DNA of 13,028 bases, taken from NCBI GenBank assembly GCA_964632355.1, contig CAZWBW010000079.1:1-13028 (forward strand), given 5' to 3'. Shown here one piece after another: positions 1-5,964 of this stretch. A program made the translations under genes and the position numbers. This DNA comes from JALOAP01 sp964632355 (GTDB lineage Bacteria; Chloroflexota; Dehalococcoidia; Tepidiformales; Tepidiformaceae). The notes under the pieces were generated by a model. The model saw only the letters and a program-made list of their open reading frames with translations. It was not told where the DNA came from and made no database searches. Position 1 is the stretch's first letter. Every line of letters starts with the position of its first letter.

Positions 1-759
1 GTCGGCAAGTACGTCGAGCTGCGCGACGCCTACCTTTCCGTTAAGGAGGCGCTTGTCCACTCGGGCACGCACCACCGCGCCGATGTCGCCATCCGCTGGA
101 TCCACGCCGAGGAGCTGGAACGAAAGCCTGCCGCGACCGTGCTCGAGGGGGTCGACGGCATCATTGTCCCGGGCGGGTTCGGCGAACGCGGCTGGGAGGG
201 CAAGCTCGTCGCCGCCCAGTACGCCCGCGAGCAACAGGTGCCGTATCTCGGGCTCTGCCTCGGGATGCAGGTGATGGTCACCGAGTTCGCCCGCAACGTC
301 TGCGGGCTCGAAGGTGCGAACTCGACCGAGTTCGACCCCGATTCGCCGCACCCGGTCATCAGCCTCCTGAGCGAACAGGAAGGTGTGACGAACCTCGGCG
401 GCACGATGCGGCTCGGGGCCTACCCGTGCAAGCTCGAACCGGGGACGCTCGCGGCAGCGGCGTACGGCACCGACGTGATCTCGGAGCGCCACCGCCACCG
501 CTGGGAGTTCAACAACGCCTACCGGGACAAGCTCCAGGCGGCCGGGCTCGTCATCAGCGGCACATCGCCGGATGGGACGCTGGTGGAGATCTGCGAAATC
601 GGCGGCCACCCCTTCATGCTCGGGACGCAGTTCCACCCCGAACTGCAGAGCCGCCCCACCCGCCCCCATCCGCTCTTCCGCGCGCTCGTCGCTGCGGCGA
701 AGGAGTACGCGGGCCCGGGAGTGGCGGCTACGTCGTCGGCCCTCACGGTCGGGACGTAG
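1..759 (+). CDS. pyrG: CTP synthase, C-terminal glutamine amidotransferase part (5' end outside window)
   Basis: CTP synthase makes CTP from UTP, ATP and glutamine, the last step of de novo pyrimidine nucleotide synthesis in the cytosol. The window holds 252 residues in frame from base 1. They start near the beginning of the class I glutamine amidotransferase domain (VGKYVELRDAY, residues 1-11), so the N-terminal synthetase domain lies outside. Visible motifs are the oxyanion-hole region PGGFGERG (57-64), the nucleophile elbow GLCLGMQ with Cys86, GGTMRLG (133-139), the CTP-synthase-specific RHRHRWEFNN (163-172), and the catalytic pair His212/Glu214 in QFHPE. All of the Cys-His-Glu triad is present, so the ammonia-releasing half should be active. 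The short tail after the domain is low in complexity. The gene is truncated only by the window edge. Identification is certain from the motif set; the regulation of its 5' end cannot be seen. Confidence 0.97.
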   Translation, partial: VGKYVELRDAYLSVKEALVHSGTHHRADVAIRWIHAEELERKPAATVLEGVDGIIVPGGFGERGWEGKLVAAQYAREQQVPYLGLCLGMQVMVTEFARNVCGLEGANSTEFDPDSPHPVISLLSEQEGVTNLGGTMRLGAYPCKLEPGTLAAAAYGTDVISERHRHRWEFNNAYRDKLQAAGLVISGTSPDGTLVEICEIGGHPFMLGTQFHPELQSRPTRPHPLFRALVAAAKEYAGPGVAATSSALTVGT

Positions 760-766
760 GACGGCC

Positions 767-794
767 TTCGGCTATCGGCTCTCGGCTGTCGGCC
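767..794. repeat. Four tandem heptamers of the form N-TCGGCT
   Basis: Just after the pyrG stop codon the sequence reads TTCGGCT, ATCGGCT, CTCGGCT, GTCGGCC: four 7-base units that share a TCGGC core and vary mainly in the first base. It is not coding in any convincing frame. Short heptameric tandem repeats in intergenic space are known from some bacterial phyla (for example the STRR families of cyanobacteria). Whether this one is a dispersed family in this genome cannot be told from one copy. Confidence 0.6.
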
Positions 795-833
795 CTACTA
801 AACCACCTCAAGCCGGGTTCGCTAACAAAGGAA

Positions 834-862
834 AACACCCGGACTGTGTGCGTCCGGGTGTT
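834..862 (-). terminator. Strong hairpin terminator between convergent genes
   Basis: A perfect 11-bp inverted repeat (AACACCCGGAC at 834-844, GTCCGGGTGTT at 852-862) has a 7-base loop. Read on the minus strand the stem is followed by TTCCTTTG, a T-rich tail, and it lies 24 bases past the stop of the minus-strand membrane-protein gene, so it should terminate that gene. On the plus strand it follows pyrG by about 75 bases but has no T-run, so pyrG termination there is possible but weaker. Confidence 0.75.
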
Positions 863-886
863 GTGAAGCCATTGTCCGTGCGGCGA

Positions 887-1258
887 TTAGTGTTCGGCGT
901 GGGCCTGCGCGCTCGGGACCTGGTCGCCGTAGTCGCCTTCCTTCGGGAAGGTATGGCTCTCTTCGATGCTGATGGGGGCGACCCAGTCGGGGTTCTCCGG
1001 GAAGCCGCCGACGCGCCGCTTCAGCAGATAGAACGTCCCCAGGATGATGCCGCCCACGACGACAGCAACGAGCGTCCACGCCGCCACCGGCACGACATCG
1101 ATGCCGTCATCGCCGTTGCCGTCCGCTTCTTGCCAGTGCGCGGTGGATACCGGTTCGTCGATGGGAAGCGTCTCCGCATTGATGGCGGAAACCGCCGCGC
1201 CGACTGCAAGGAGTGCCGCCACGGCGAGGAGTGCAAACCGTACGGGGAAGACTTTCAT
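887..1258 (-). CDS. Small membrane protein with signal-like N-terminus and one further TM segment, function unknown
   Basis: The 123-residue product is not recognised as a named family. Residues 3-24 are hydrophobic after a short basic start (MKVFPVRF), fitting a signal peptide or signal anchor, with possible cleavage near Ala25-Ala28. A loop follows that would be outside the cell; it is acidic, with D46-x-N48-x-D50 in a DGNGDDGID segment that loosely resembles a calcium-binding loop but lacks the usual Gly6 and Glu12. A second hydrophobic helix spans about 58-79, ends in KRR (80-82, positive-inside) and leaves a tail of about 40 residues in the cytoplasm, ending in two histidines (AHAEH). 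The ATG at 1258 is chosen because it begins the signal-like segment; an in-frame TTG at 1297 would add 13 polar residues in front. The gene stands alone, convergent with pyrG and divergent from the DinB gene. An accessory subunit of a membrane complex is possible but is only a guess. Confidence 0.72.
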   Translation of the reverse strand: MKVFPVRFALLAVAALLAVGAAVSAINAETLPIDEPVSTAHWQEADGNGDDGIDVVPVAAWTLVAVVVGGIILGTFYLLKRRVGGFPENPDWVAPISIEESHTFPKEGDYGDQVPSAQAHAEH

Positions 1259-1269
1259 TCCGTATCCAA

Positions 1270-1297
1270 AGTCTAGAGACCGGCGAGTGGGGGTCAA
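1270..1297 (-). promoter_or_regulatory. Possible promoter for the small membrane-protein gene
   Basis: On the minus strand TTGACC (1292-1297) and TAGACT (1270-1275) are separated by 16 bases, a reasonable match to sigma-70-type -35 and -10 boxes. The -10 box ends 11 bases before the ATG at 1258, so the leader would be only a few bases long, with no good SD (only a weak GGATACGGA). The call rests on consensus match and position only. Confidence 0.35.
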
Positions 1298-1457
1298 GTG
1301 TTAAGAAATCGTCATCGCTCTTGCGTGGCGACTTAGTGCCTGCTAGAAATCTCGCAGGGCCTGCGCTGGGTGTCGTGTCCGCTCCACACATCCACCGGCC
1401 CTATTTCTTTGCCCCGATTTCCGCCTCACGGGCGCGGGGCGCTCCTCCCCGCCCCGG

Positions 1458-1463
1458 TACACT
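1458..1463 (+). promoter_or_regulatory. Candidate -10 element (TACACT) for leaderless DinB-family transcript
   Basis: TACACT fits the TAnnnT form of a -10 box and ends 7 bases before the ATG at 1471, so transcription would begin at or next to the start codon. There is no SD in front of this ATG (the preceding bases are GCGCCAC). No convincing -35 box is seen 16-18 bases upstream. The same arrangement recurs before two other genes in the window. Confidence 0.4.
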
Positions 1464-1470
1464 GCGCCAC

Positions 1471-1962
1471 ATGTCGCGCGACGCGGTCCGGCAACTCGAG
1501 CTCCATCTCCGCGAAGCCTTCGATGGGACCACGCAGTCGCTGCTCGCGAACCTGAAGCCGGTTCGGACAGAGGAGTGGTGGCGCCCCGCGGCCGGCGGCG
1601 CGAGAAGCATCCTCGACATCCTCCAGCACGCTGCGGTCGCGAAGCACCTGTTCGTGGAGCACACGTTCGGCGCGGCGACACGCCGCTATCCCGAGATGCT
1701 GGACGTAGCACCCGCCGAGCCACGCGCGCTCATCTCATGGCTGCGCGAGGCGCACGAAAACCTGCTCGGGCAGGTCGCCCGGCTCGACGACGCAGGCCTC
1801 AATCGCCCCTGCCTGATGCACTGGGGCGGGCCCACAACGGTGGGGAACGTTGTTCGGCTGGCCGCGCAGCACGACCTCTACCATGCCGGGGAGATCAACC
1901 ATCTGCGGGCGCTGCTGCAGGGCAACGACGAGCTCGAAGACGGTATGCGGAGGCGAAGTTAG
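1471..1962 (+). CDS. DinB-family (DinB_2-like) metal-binding four-helix-bundle protein
   Basis: The 163-residue length and all-helical pattern fit the DinB/YfiT-like superfamily: small four-helix bundles with a metal held by three histidines, with members acting as thiol-dependent transferases, hydrolases or stress-induced proteins of unknown substrate. The likely ligands are His53 in the helix LQHAAVAKHL, and His134 and His138 in AAQHDLYHAGEINHL (132-146), the characteristic H-x3-H near the C-terminus. The ATG at 1471 is chosen because the protein from there has family length and because a candidate -10 box lies 7 bases ahead; the frame stays open further upstream but that stretch is low-complexity Arg/Pro-rich. 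The gene is monocistronic, with a small hairpin after its stop. The substrate cannot be inferred, and bacillithiol or mycothiol dependence should not be assumed. Confidence 0.85.
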   Translation: MSRDAVRQLELHLREAFDGTTQSLLANLKPVRTEEWWRPAAGGARSILDILQHAAVAKHLFVEHTFGAATRRYPEMLDVAPAEPRALISWLREAHENLLGQVARLDDAGLNRPCLMHWGGPTTVGNVVRLAAQHDLYHAGEINHLRALLQGNDELEDGMRRRS

Positions 1963-1969
1963 CGCACGT

Positions 1970-1986
1970 CAAGGGGTTGCCCCTTG
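1970..1986 (+). terminator. Short hairpin after the DinB-family gene
   Basis: CAAGGGG (1970-1976) and CCCCTTG (1980-1986) form a perfect 7-bp stem with a 3-base TTG loop, starting 8 bases after the stop codon. It is followed by TCTG rather than a T-run, so termination would be weak. Position right behind the gene is the main support. Confidence 0.45.
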
Positions 1987-2057
1987 TCTGAAGCCAGCCG
2001 ATACCTGAATATGACAACCATGCGCAGCGCCGCAATTCTTGCGAAGGTGGATGCAAA

Positions 2058-2078
2058 CGCCCCGGACTCACCGGGGCG
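2058..2078. terminator. GC-rich hairpin between the DinB-family gene and leuA
   Basis: CGCCCCGG (2058-2065) pairs perfectly with CCGGGGCG (2071-2078) around a 5-base ACTCA loop. On the plus strand it is followed by CGCTCTTCG, not a T-run; on the minus strand by TTTGCATCC. It could be a second terminator for the DinB-family gene or part of the leuA leader structure. Confidence 0.4.
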
Positions 2079-2145
2079 CGCTCTTCGCCGCGCGTAGCGC
2101 TCCCCTCTTTCTTCCCCCTGTTCGACCACTGGCATCGTGATAACG

Positions 2146-2183
2146 GCGCAGCTTCTCGCGTGGCTGCGCGGGTTCGCCGCAGC
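2146..2183 (+). other. Mutually exclusive hairpins in the leuA leader
   Basis: GCGCAGC (2146-2152) can pair with GCTGCGC (2163-2169). The same middle arm, as GCTGCG (2163-2168), can instead pair with CGCAGC (2178-2183). Both cannot form together. This 1:2 versus 2:3 layout is the form used in attenuators, but no U-tract follows either stem, so a regulatory role is only inferred. Confidence 0.3.
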
Positions 2184-2248
2184 GACAGGGATCCCCGCAT
2201 ACCCACACGAACTTCATATCCACGCACACACACGGCGGAGAGGAACCG

Positions 2249-3796
2249 ATGGCCGAGAAGATCTATATCTTTGACACCACCCTGCGCGACGGAGAGCAGT
2301 CGGCTGGTGTCGCTTTCACCCCGCAAGAGAAGGTAGAAATCGCGAAGCAGCTCGAACGCCTGGGCGTCGACATCATCGAAGCAGGCTTCCCCTGCTCGAC
2401 GCCGGGCGACCTGGAGGCGGTCCAGGCGGTCGCGCGCGAAGTGCGCGACACCACCATCTGCGCGCTTGCCCGCGCTGTCCCCGCGGACATCGATACCGCC
2501 TGGGAAGCGGTGAAGGACGCGGCCGACCCGCGCATCCACGTCTTCATCAACACCTCCGACATCCAGATCGCGCACCAGCTCCGGAAGGACCGCGAGCAAG
2601 TGCTGACGCAGGCGGAAGCGATGGTTCGCCACGCCGCGAAGTACACGTCGAACGTCGAGTTCAGCCCGATGGACGCGACGCGCGCCGACCCGCACTTCAT
2701 CTTCGAGATCGTGCAGCGGTGCATCGATGCGGGCGCGACCACGATCAACATCCCGGACTCGGTCGGCTACGCGATCCCGGAAGAGCTCGCGATGCTGTTC
2801 AAGGCGCTGTTCGAAAACGTGCCGAACATCCACAAGGCGCGCGTGAGCTTCCACGGCCAGAACGACCTCGGCCTCTGCACAGCGAACACGCTGACCGCCA
2901 TCCAGAACGGCGCCCGCCAGGTCGAAGTGACGGTGAACGGCATCGGTGAGCGCGCCGGGAACACGTCGCTCGAAGAAGTGGTGATGGCGCTGAAGACCCG
3001 GAAGGACTTCTTCGGGTTCGAAACCAGCATCAACACCCGCGAGATCTACCGGACGTCGAAGCTGGTCGAGGCGTACTCGGGCATGCCGGTCCAGTGGAAC
3101 AAGGCGATCGTCGGCAAGAACGCCTTCCGCCACGGTTCGGGCATCCACCAGGACGGCATCCTCAAGCTGCGCGAGACGTGGGAGATCATGGACCCGGCCG
3201 AGATCGGCATCCCGCAGGGCACGCAGCTCGTGCTGGGCAAGCTCTCCGGCCGCCACGCCTTCAAGGCGCACATGGAAGAGCTCGGCTACGAACTCACCGA
3301 CGAGGAGCTGAACCGCGCCTTCGCCGCCTTCAAGGAGCTCGCCGATAAGAAGATGGAGGTGGACGATCGCGACCTCGAAGCGATCGTGTCCGACAACCTC
3401 CGCGGCGTGGAGGAGAACGGCTGGCGGCTCGACCTGGTGCAGGTGAGCGCCGGCGACCACACCAGCCCGACGGCCACGCTCCGGCTCATCGACCCCGAGG
3501 GCAACATTCGCGTCGATGCGGCGACGGGCACGGGCCCGGTCGATGCGGTGTACCGCGCGGTGAACCGGATCACCGGCATCGAACCGCAGCTCACCGAGTT
3601 CAGCGTGAAGAGCGTGACCGAAGGCATCGATGCGCAGGGCGAAGTGACGATTCGCATCGAACACGAAGGCAAGTCGTACATCGGCCGCGCAGCCCACACC
3701 GACATCATCGTCTCGAGCGCCCGCGCTTACGTGAGCGCCCTCAACCGGATGCTCGCAAGCCGGCGCCGGGAGGAGGCGCGAGCCGCGAGCAACTAA
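2249..3796 (+). CDS. leuA: 2-isopropylmalate synthase
   Basis: LeuA condenses acetyl-CoA with 2-oxoisovalerate to give 2-isopropylmalate, the committed step of leucine synthesis. The 515 residues match the usual length. The catalytic TIM barrel (about 1-280) carries DTTLRDGEQ (9-17), the active-site strand EFSPMDATR (137-145), FHGQNDLGL (201-209) and VNGIGERAGNTSLEEV (229-244). The linker has FRHGSGIHQDG (293-303), typical of true isopropylmalate synthases. The C-terminal dimerisation and leucine-sensing domain (about 390-500) carries ATGTGPVDAVY (425-435), so leucine feedback inhibition is likely. His202-x-Gln204 stands where many bacterial enzymes have His-x-His; plant enzymes as I recall them also have Gln there, so the site is probably intact. 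The start is supported by SD GGAGAGGA 4 bases ahead. No other leu or ilv genes are in the window, and the gene ends at a strong terminator. Re-citrate synthase and homocitrate synthase are less likely because of the C-terminal domain. Confidence 0.96.
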   Translation: MAEKIYIFDTTLRDGEQSAGVAFTPQEKVEIAKQLERLGVDIIEAGFPCSTPGDLEAVQAVAREVRDTTICALARAVPADIDTAWEAVKDAADPRIHVFINTSDIQIAHQLRKDREQVLTQAEAMVRHAAKYTSNVEFSPMDATRADPHFIFEIVQRCIDAGATTINIPDSVGYAIPEELAMLFKALFENVPNIHKARVSFHGQNDLGLCTANTLTAIQNGARQVEVTVNGIGERAGNTSLEEVVMALKTRKDFFGFETSINTREIYRTSKLVEAYSGMPVQWNKAIVGKNAFRHGSGIHQDGILKLRETWEIMDPAEIGIPQGTQLVLGKLSGRHAFKAHMEELGYELTDEELNRAFAAFKELADKKMEVDDRDLEAIVSDNLRGVEENGWRLDLVQVSAGDHTSPTATLRLIDPEGNIRVDAATGTGPVDAVYRAVNRITGIEPQLTEFSVKSVTEGIDAQGEVTIRIEHEGKSYIGRAAHTDIIVSSARAYVSALNRMLASRRREEARAASN

Positions 3797-3822
3797 CATC
3801 TCGCCGCGCTATACGAGAACGA

Positions 3823-3852
3823 AAAGGGGGTTGCCTCACAGCAACCCCCTTT
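3823..3852. terminator. Bidirectional intrinsic terminator after leuA
   Basis: A perfect 12-bp stem, AAAGGGGGTTGC (3823-3834) and GCAACCCCCTTT (3841-3852), has a 6-base CTCACA loop. It starts 27 bases after the leuA stop and ends in TTT on the plus strand. On the minus strand the stem ends in CTTTTCGTT, also T-rich, so it can stop the minus-strand run arriving from the right. A second small stem, CGCGTG/CACGCG (3853-3868), abuts it. Confidence 0.85.
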
Positions 3853-3883
3853 CGCGTGGCACCACGCGGCCACCCGCTGCGCG

Positions 3884-3997
3884 TTATGGCGAACCTGCGC
3901 AATGGAGAACGAGCCAGCCCTGGCGCCGGCTTAAGGAACGGAACGCGAGTTCGCGCTCGATGCGGGTGGCCATGAGGTGTTGCTCGATTCCGTACAT
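3884..3997 (-). CDS. Possible 37-residue small protein, unknown function
   Basis: The ATG at 3997 is preceded on the minus strand by GGGGAG with an 8-base gap, one of the best SD sites in the window. The ORF runs 37 codons to a TAA, followed within about 20 bases by the bidirectional terminator. The product begins MYGIEQHLMATRIERELAF: an amphipathic N-terminal helix with alternating acidic and basic residues, then a basic Arg-rich centre (RSLSRRQ) and a hydrophobic end (GWLVLHCAGSP). No family is recognised. It follows the VOC gene by 134 bases and would be the last gene of the minus-strand run. It could be a chance ORF, as the region has high GC; the SD, the position before a terminator and the balanced composition speak for it. 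Confidence 0.42.
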   Translation of the reverse strand: MYGIEQHLMATRIERELAFRSLSRRQGWLVLHCAGSP

Positions 3998-4131
3998 GGG
4001 CCTGTCTCCCCTGTTCGATCGAGCACATCGTCGCGCCCGCCACGCTTCAGCGCGACCTCCGATAGTCCCGTTCCGGTCCAGCCAGTGCGGGAAGGCCCGG
4101 GCCTGTCCGGTCGATCGGGGCCGGGTTGCGG

Positions 4132-4536
4132 TCAGCTGGTCTGCAGGAACTCGACCCAGTTGCCGTCGGGGTCTTCGACCATGCCGATGCGCACGCCGGG
4201 ACGAATCTCGCGCTCCGGGATCACCACCTTGTAGCCGGCGGCTTCGCACTGGCTCAGCAGTTCGCCGAGGTTCGAAACCGAGATCGTCCAGTAGCGGTAG
4301 CCGTACGCACCCTGGATGCCGCCGGGCGGGGCCTTCGCCGGGAGTTCCTTCTCCGGCACCACGAGCTTGATGAGGCTCGTGCCGCACATCAGCCGTTCCA
4401 TGGTGACACCGCCCGGCATCGGCATCGTCCCGACGTGTTCGAAGCCGAGCGTATCGCGGTAGAACGCGAGCGCCTTCTGCGCGTCGGTGACCACGATGCC
4501 GAGGTCGATGGAGTCTTTCGTCAGTTTTGCACCCAT
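4132..4536 (-). CDS. VOC superfamily protein (glyoxalase / bleomycin-resistance fold)
   Basis: The 134 residues form two beta-alpha-beta-beta-beta modules of the vicinal oxygen chelate superfamily: the first begins IDLGIVVTDAQKALAFYRDTLGF (split here by position 10-32), the second YRYWTISVSNLGELLSQCEAAG (80-101 region), ending in the typical EDPDGNWVEF (121-130). Members include glyoxalase I, extradiol dioxygenases, epimerases and drug-binding proteins. By hand alignment with glyoxalase I, the four metal positions hold Asp11, Lys57, Tyr82 and Glu129, so only the last is a usual ligand; true glyoxalase I activity is doubtful. The ATG start has an AAAGGGA SD about 8-9 bases ahead. The gene lies 15 bases after the acyl-CoA synthetase alpha gene, so the two are probably co-transcribed. 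Methylmalonyl-CoA epimerase was considered because of this CoA-ligase neighbour but its usual His ligands are absent. The substrate is unknown. Confidence 0.85.
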   Translation of the reverse strand: MGAKLTKDSIDLGIVVTDAQKALAFYRDTLGFEHVGTMPMPGGVTMERLMCGTSLIKLVVPEKELPAKAPPGGIQGAYGYRYWTISVSNLGELLSQCEAAGYKVVIPEREIRPGVRIGMVEDPDGNWVEFLQTS

Positions 4537-4551
4537 TTGCCTGTCCCTTTC

Positions 4552-5958
4552 TTACGGCGCCAGCTTCCCAAGCGCGAAGGCGGCGCGTTCGACGCTGTAG
4601 AAGAGCGCGAGGCCCTGTGCAAGGAGCTCGTCGCGAACGCTATCGAGAAGCTGCCGGTGTTCGTGGTTCGCCGTCTCGGTCGGGCCCATCACCACGGCGA
4701 CGGGCTTGTCGGTCGCCTTCACGACACCGACCAGCCGGTTGCATGCATGGCGCAGCCGGTCGCCCGCATCGGGGCGGCCGAGGAACCAGTCCTCGCCGAT
4801 GTTTGCGATGGCGAGGTCGTAGGCGTCGCTCTGCAGCATCAGCTCGAGCAGGCCGTTCGACGAAAGGCCGCTCCCCGCGAGGATCGACTGGTCGACGGGA
4901 TTGCCCACCCAGTCGGCGAGCATCGGCGCCCGCTCCCGCACGCGCTCGCGGACGCTGTCGGGCAGCGGTGCGACTTCGAAGCCGTTCTCTTCACAGGCGT
5001 CGGCCGACTGCACACTGCGGCCGCCACCACCACCGACGACAGCGATGCGGCGTCCCTTAGGACGGGGCAGCCGCGCAGCTGCGACCATAAGGTCGAGGAG
5101 TTGCTCCTGGTTGCGGGCTTCGATGGCGCCTGCCTGCCGGATGACGGTCGACCAGAGGTCCGCGGAGCCAGCCAGCGCGGCGGTGTGCGACGCGGCCGAC
5201 CGCGCGCCAGCCTGCGTGCGGCCCGCCTTGTGGATGATCACCGGCTTCTTCGCAGCCGCGGCCCGCAGGCCTTCGAAGAAGCCGCGGCCATCGGGCACGC
5301 CCTCGACGTAGGCACCGATGACCAGCGTTTCGTCGTCGTCGGCGAGCCAGCGCAGCATCTCCCCGGGCGTGATGTCGAGGCCGTTGCCGTAGTTTGCGAC
5401 TTTGCCGAACGCGAGCCCACGAGCGTTCCCGCGCACGATAACTTCGACCGCATTGTTGCCGCTCTGGCTGAGGAAGGCGACGCCTCCGGCGTCCTGCGGC
5501 AGGTCCGGGCGGAACGCGATGCCGCCGGCGGGGTGGTACACACCCATCCCATTCGGGCCGAGGATACTGACGCCGCCGGCTCTTGCCTTCGCATGCACTT
5601 CGCGCTCGAGCTGGGCGGCGGCTTCGTCGCCGGTTTCGCTGAAACGGGCCGTGAACAGGTGCAGGAACGGTACGCGCTTCTCGGCGCACTGTTCGACGAG
5701 GTCGAGCACGGCGCTCGCGGGCACGCAGGAGATTACGAGATCGACGTCGCCCGGCACTTCCCGCAGCGCGGGGTAGGCCTTGAACCCCGCGACCTCGTCG
5801 GCCCTCGGGTTAATCGGATAGACGGGCCCTTCGAAGCCGAACACGCGCAACGACCGGACGTAATCGTGGCCGGGGCTATCGACGTTGGTCGAGGCGCCAG
5901 CGACTGCAACGGAACGCGGACGGAAGAGGCGGGTCAGGTCACGGGTCGAATCAGACAC
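4552..5958 (-). CDS. Acyl-CoA synthetase (NDP-forming), alpha subunit; CoA-binding protein
   Basis: The 468 residues match the alpha part of NDP-forming acetate/acyl-CoA ligases, relatives of the succinyl-CoA synthetase alpha subunit, which interconvert acyl-CoA and acid with ADP or GDP phosphorylation through a phosphohistidine. Order: an N-terminal CoA-binding Rossmann domain (LFRPRSVAVAGAS, 11-23; CVPASAV, 78-84; GPNGMGVY, 134-141), then flavodoxin-like ligase domains with SQSGNNAVEV (164-173), NYGNGLDI (189-196) and SHTAALAG (257-264), where His258 is the expected phosphohistidine. The protein ends at VERAAFALGKLAP, just where fused family members continue into an ATP-grasp beta domain, and no ATP-grasp gene is in this window. 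The partner must lie elsewhere, or the protein has another CoA-binding role. The GTG at 5958 is chosen because the family normally begins a few residues before LF-x-PRSVAV; there is no SD, but TAGAAT ends 6 bases upstream. It lies 9 bases after addA. Confidence 0.88.
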   Translation of the reverse strand: MSDSTRDLTRLFRPRSVAVAGASTNVDSPGHDYVRSLRVFGFEGPVYPINPRADEVAGFKAYPALREVPGDVDLVISCVPASAVLDLVEQCAEKRVPFLHLFTARFSETGDEAAAQLEREVHAKARAGGVSILGPNGMGVYHPAGGIAFRPDLPQDAGGVAFLSQSGNNAVEVIVRGNARGLAFGKVANYGNGLDITPGEMLRWLADDDETLVIGAYVEGVPDGRGFFEGLRAAAAKKPVIIHKAGRTQAGARSAASHTAALAGSADLWSTVIRQAGAIEARNQEQLLDLMVAAARLPRPKGRRIAVVGGGGGRSVQSADACEENGFEVAPLPDSVRERVRERAPMLADWVGNPVDQSILAGSGLSSNGLLELMLQSDAYDLAIANIGEDWFLGRPDAGDRLRHACNRLVGVVKATDKPVAVVMGPTETANHEHRQLLDSVRDELLAQGLALFYSVERAAFALGKLAP

Positions 5959-5964
5959 GCGCCG

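Larger units (their letters stand above)
1987..2248 (+). other. Intergenic leader upstream of leuA with hairpins and no recognised riboswitch
   Basis: These 262 bases hold no recognisable gene. They contain two overlapping tiny ORFs (ATG 2011 to TAG 2097, 28 codons; ATG 2051, 29 codons), neither rich in clustered leucine codons, so neither looks like a classical leucine leader peptide. An 8-bp GC hairpin lies at 2058-2078, and a pair of alternative hairpins at 2146-2183 share a middle arm. A good SD, GGAGAGGA (2237-2244), sits just before the leuA ATG. The leuA promoter was not located with confidence; a weak TTGTCT / GAATAT pair near 1984-2012 is one option. Confidence 0.4.

Noticed and set aside
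1213..1470. Upstream extension of the DinB-family reading frame
   Set aside because: The added residues are low-complexity and exceed family length, and the extension would run across the divergent gene's promoter region and start.
2041..2078. T-box riboswitch fragment before leuA (GAAGGTGG followed by an 8-bp GC hairpin)
   Set aside because: Only part of the T-box sequence is matched (the ACCGCG half is missing), there is no room or visible structure for a stem I with specifier loop, and no U-tract follows the hairpin.
2011..2097. 28-codon ORF as a leucine leader peptide
   Set aside because: It has only two leucine codons, not clustered, and no clear SD.
1895..3799. 634-codon open frame on the minus strand opposite leuA
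   Set aside because: It is antisense to a gene with clear LeuA motifs and a good SD. Its translation is rich in repeated Arg/Val/Asp/His, typical of a shadow frame in high-GC DNA.
3741..4043. Minus-strand frame starting at GTG 4043 overlapping the leuA end
   Set aside because: It runs through the bidirectional terminator and the leuA 3' end. Composition is Arg/Pro-rich and the start lacks a well-spaced SD; the overlapping 37-codon frame is better supported.
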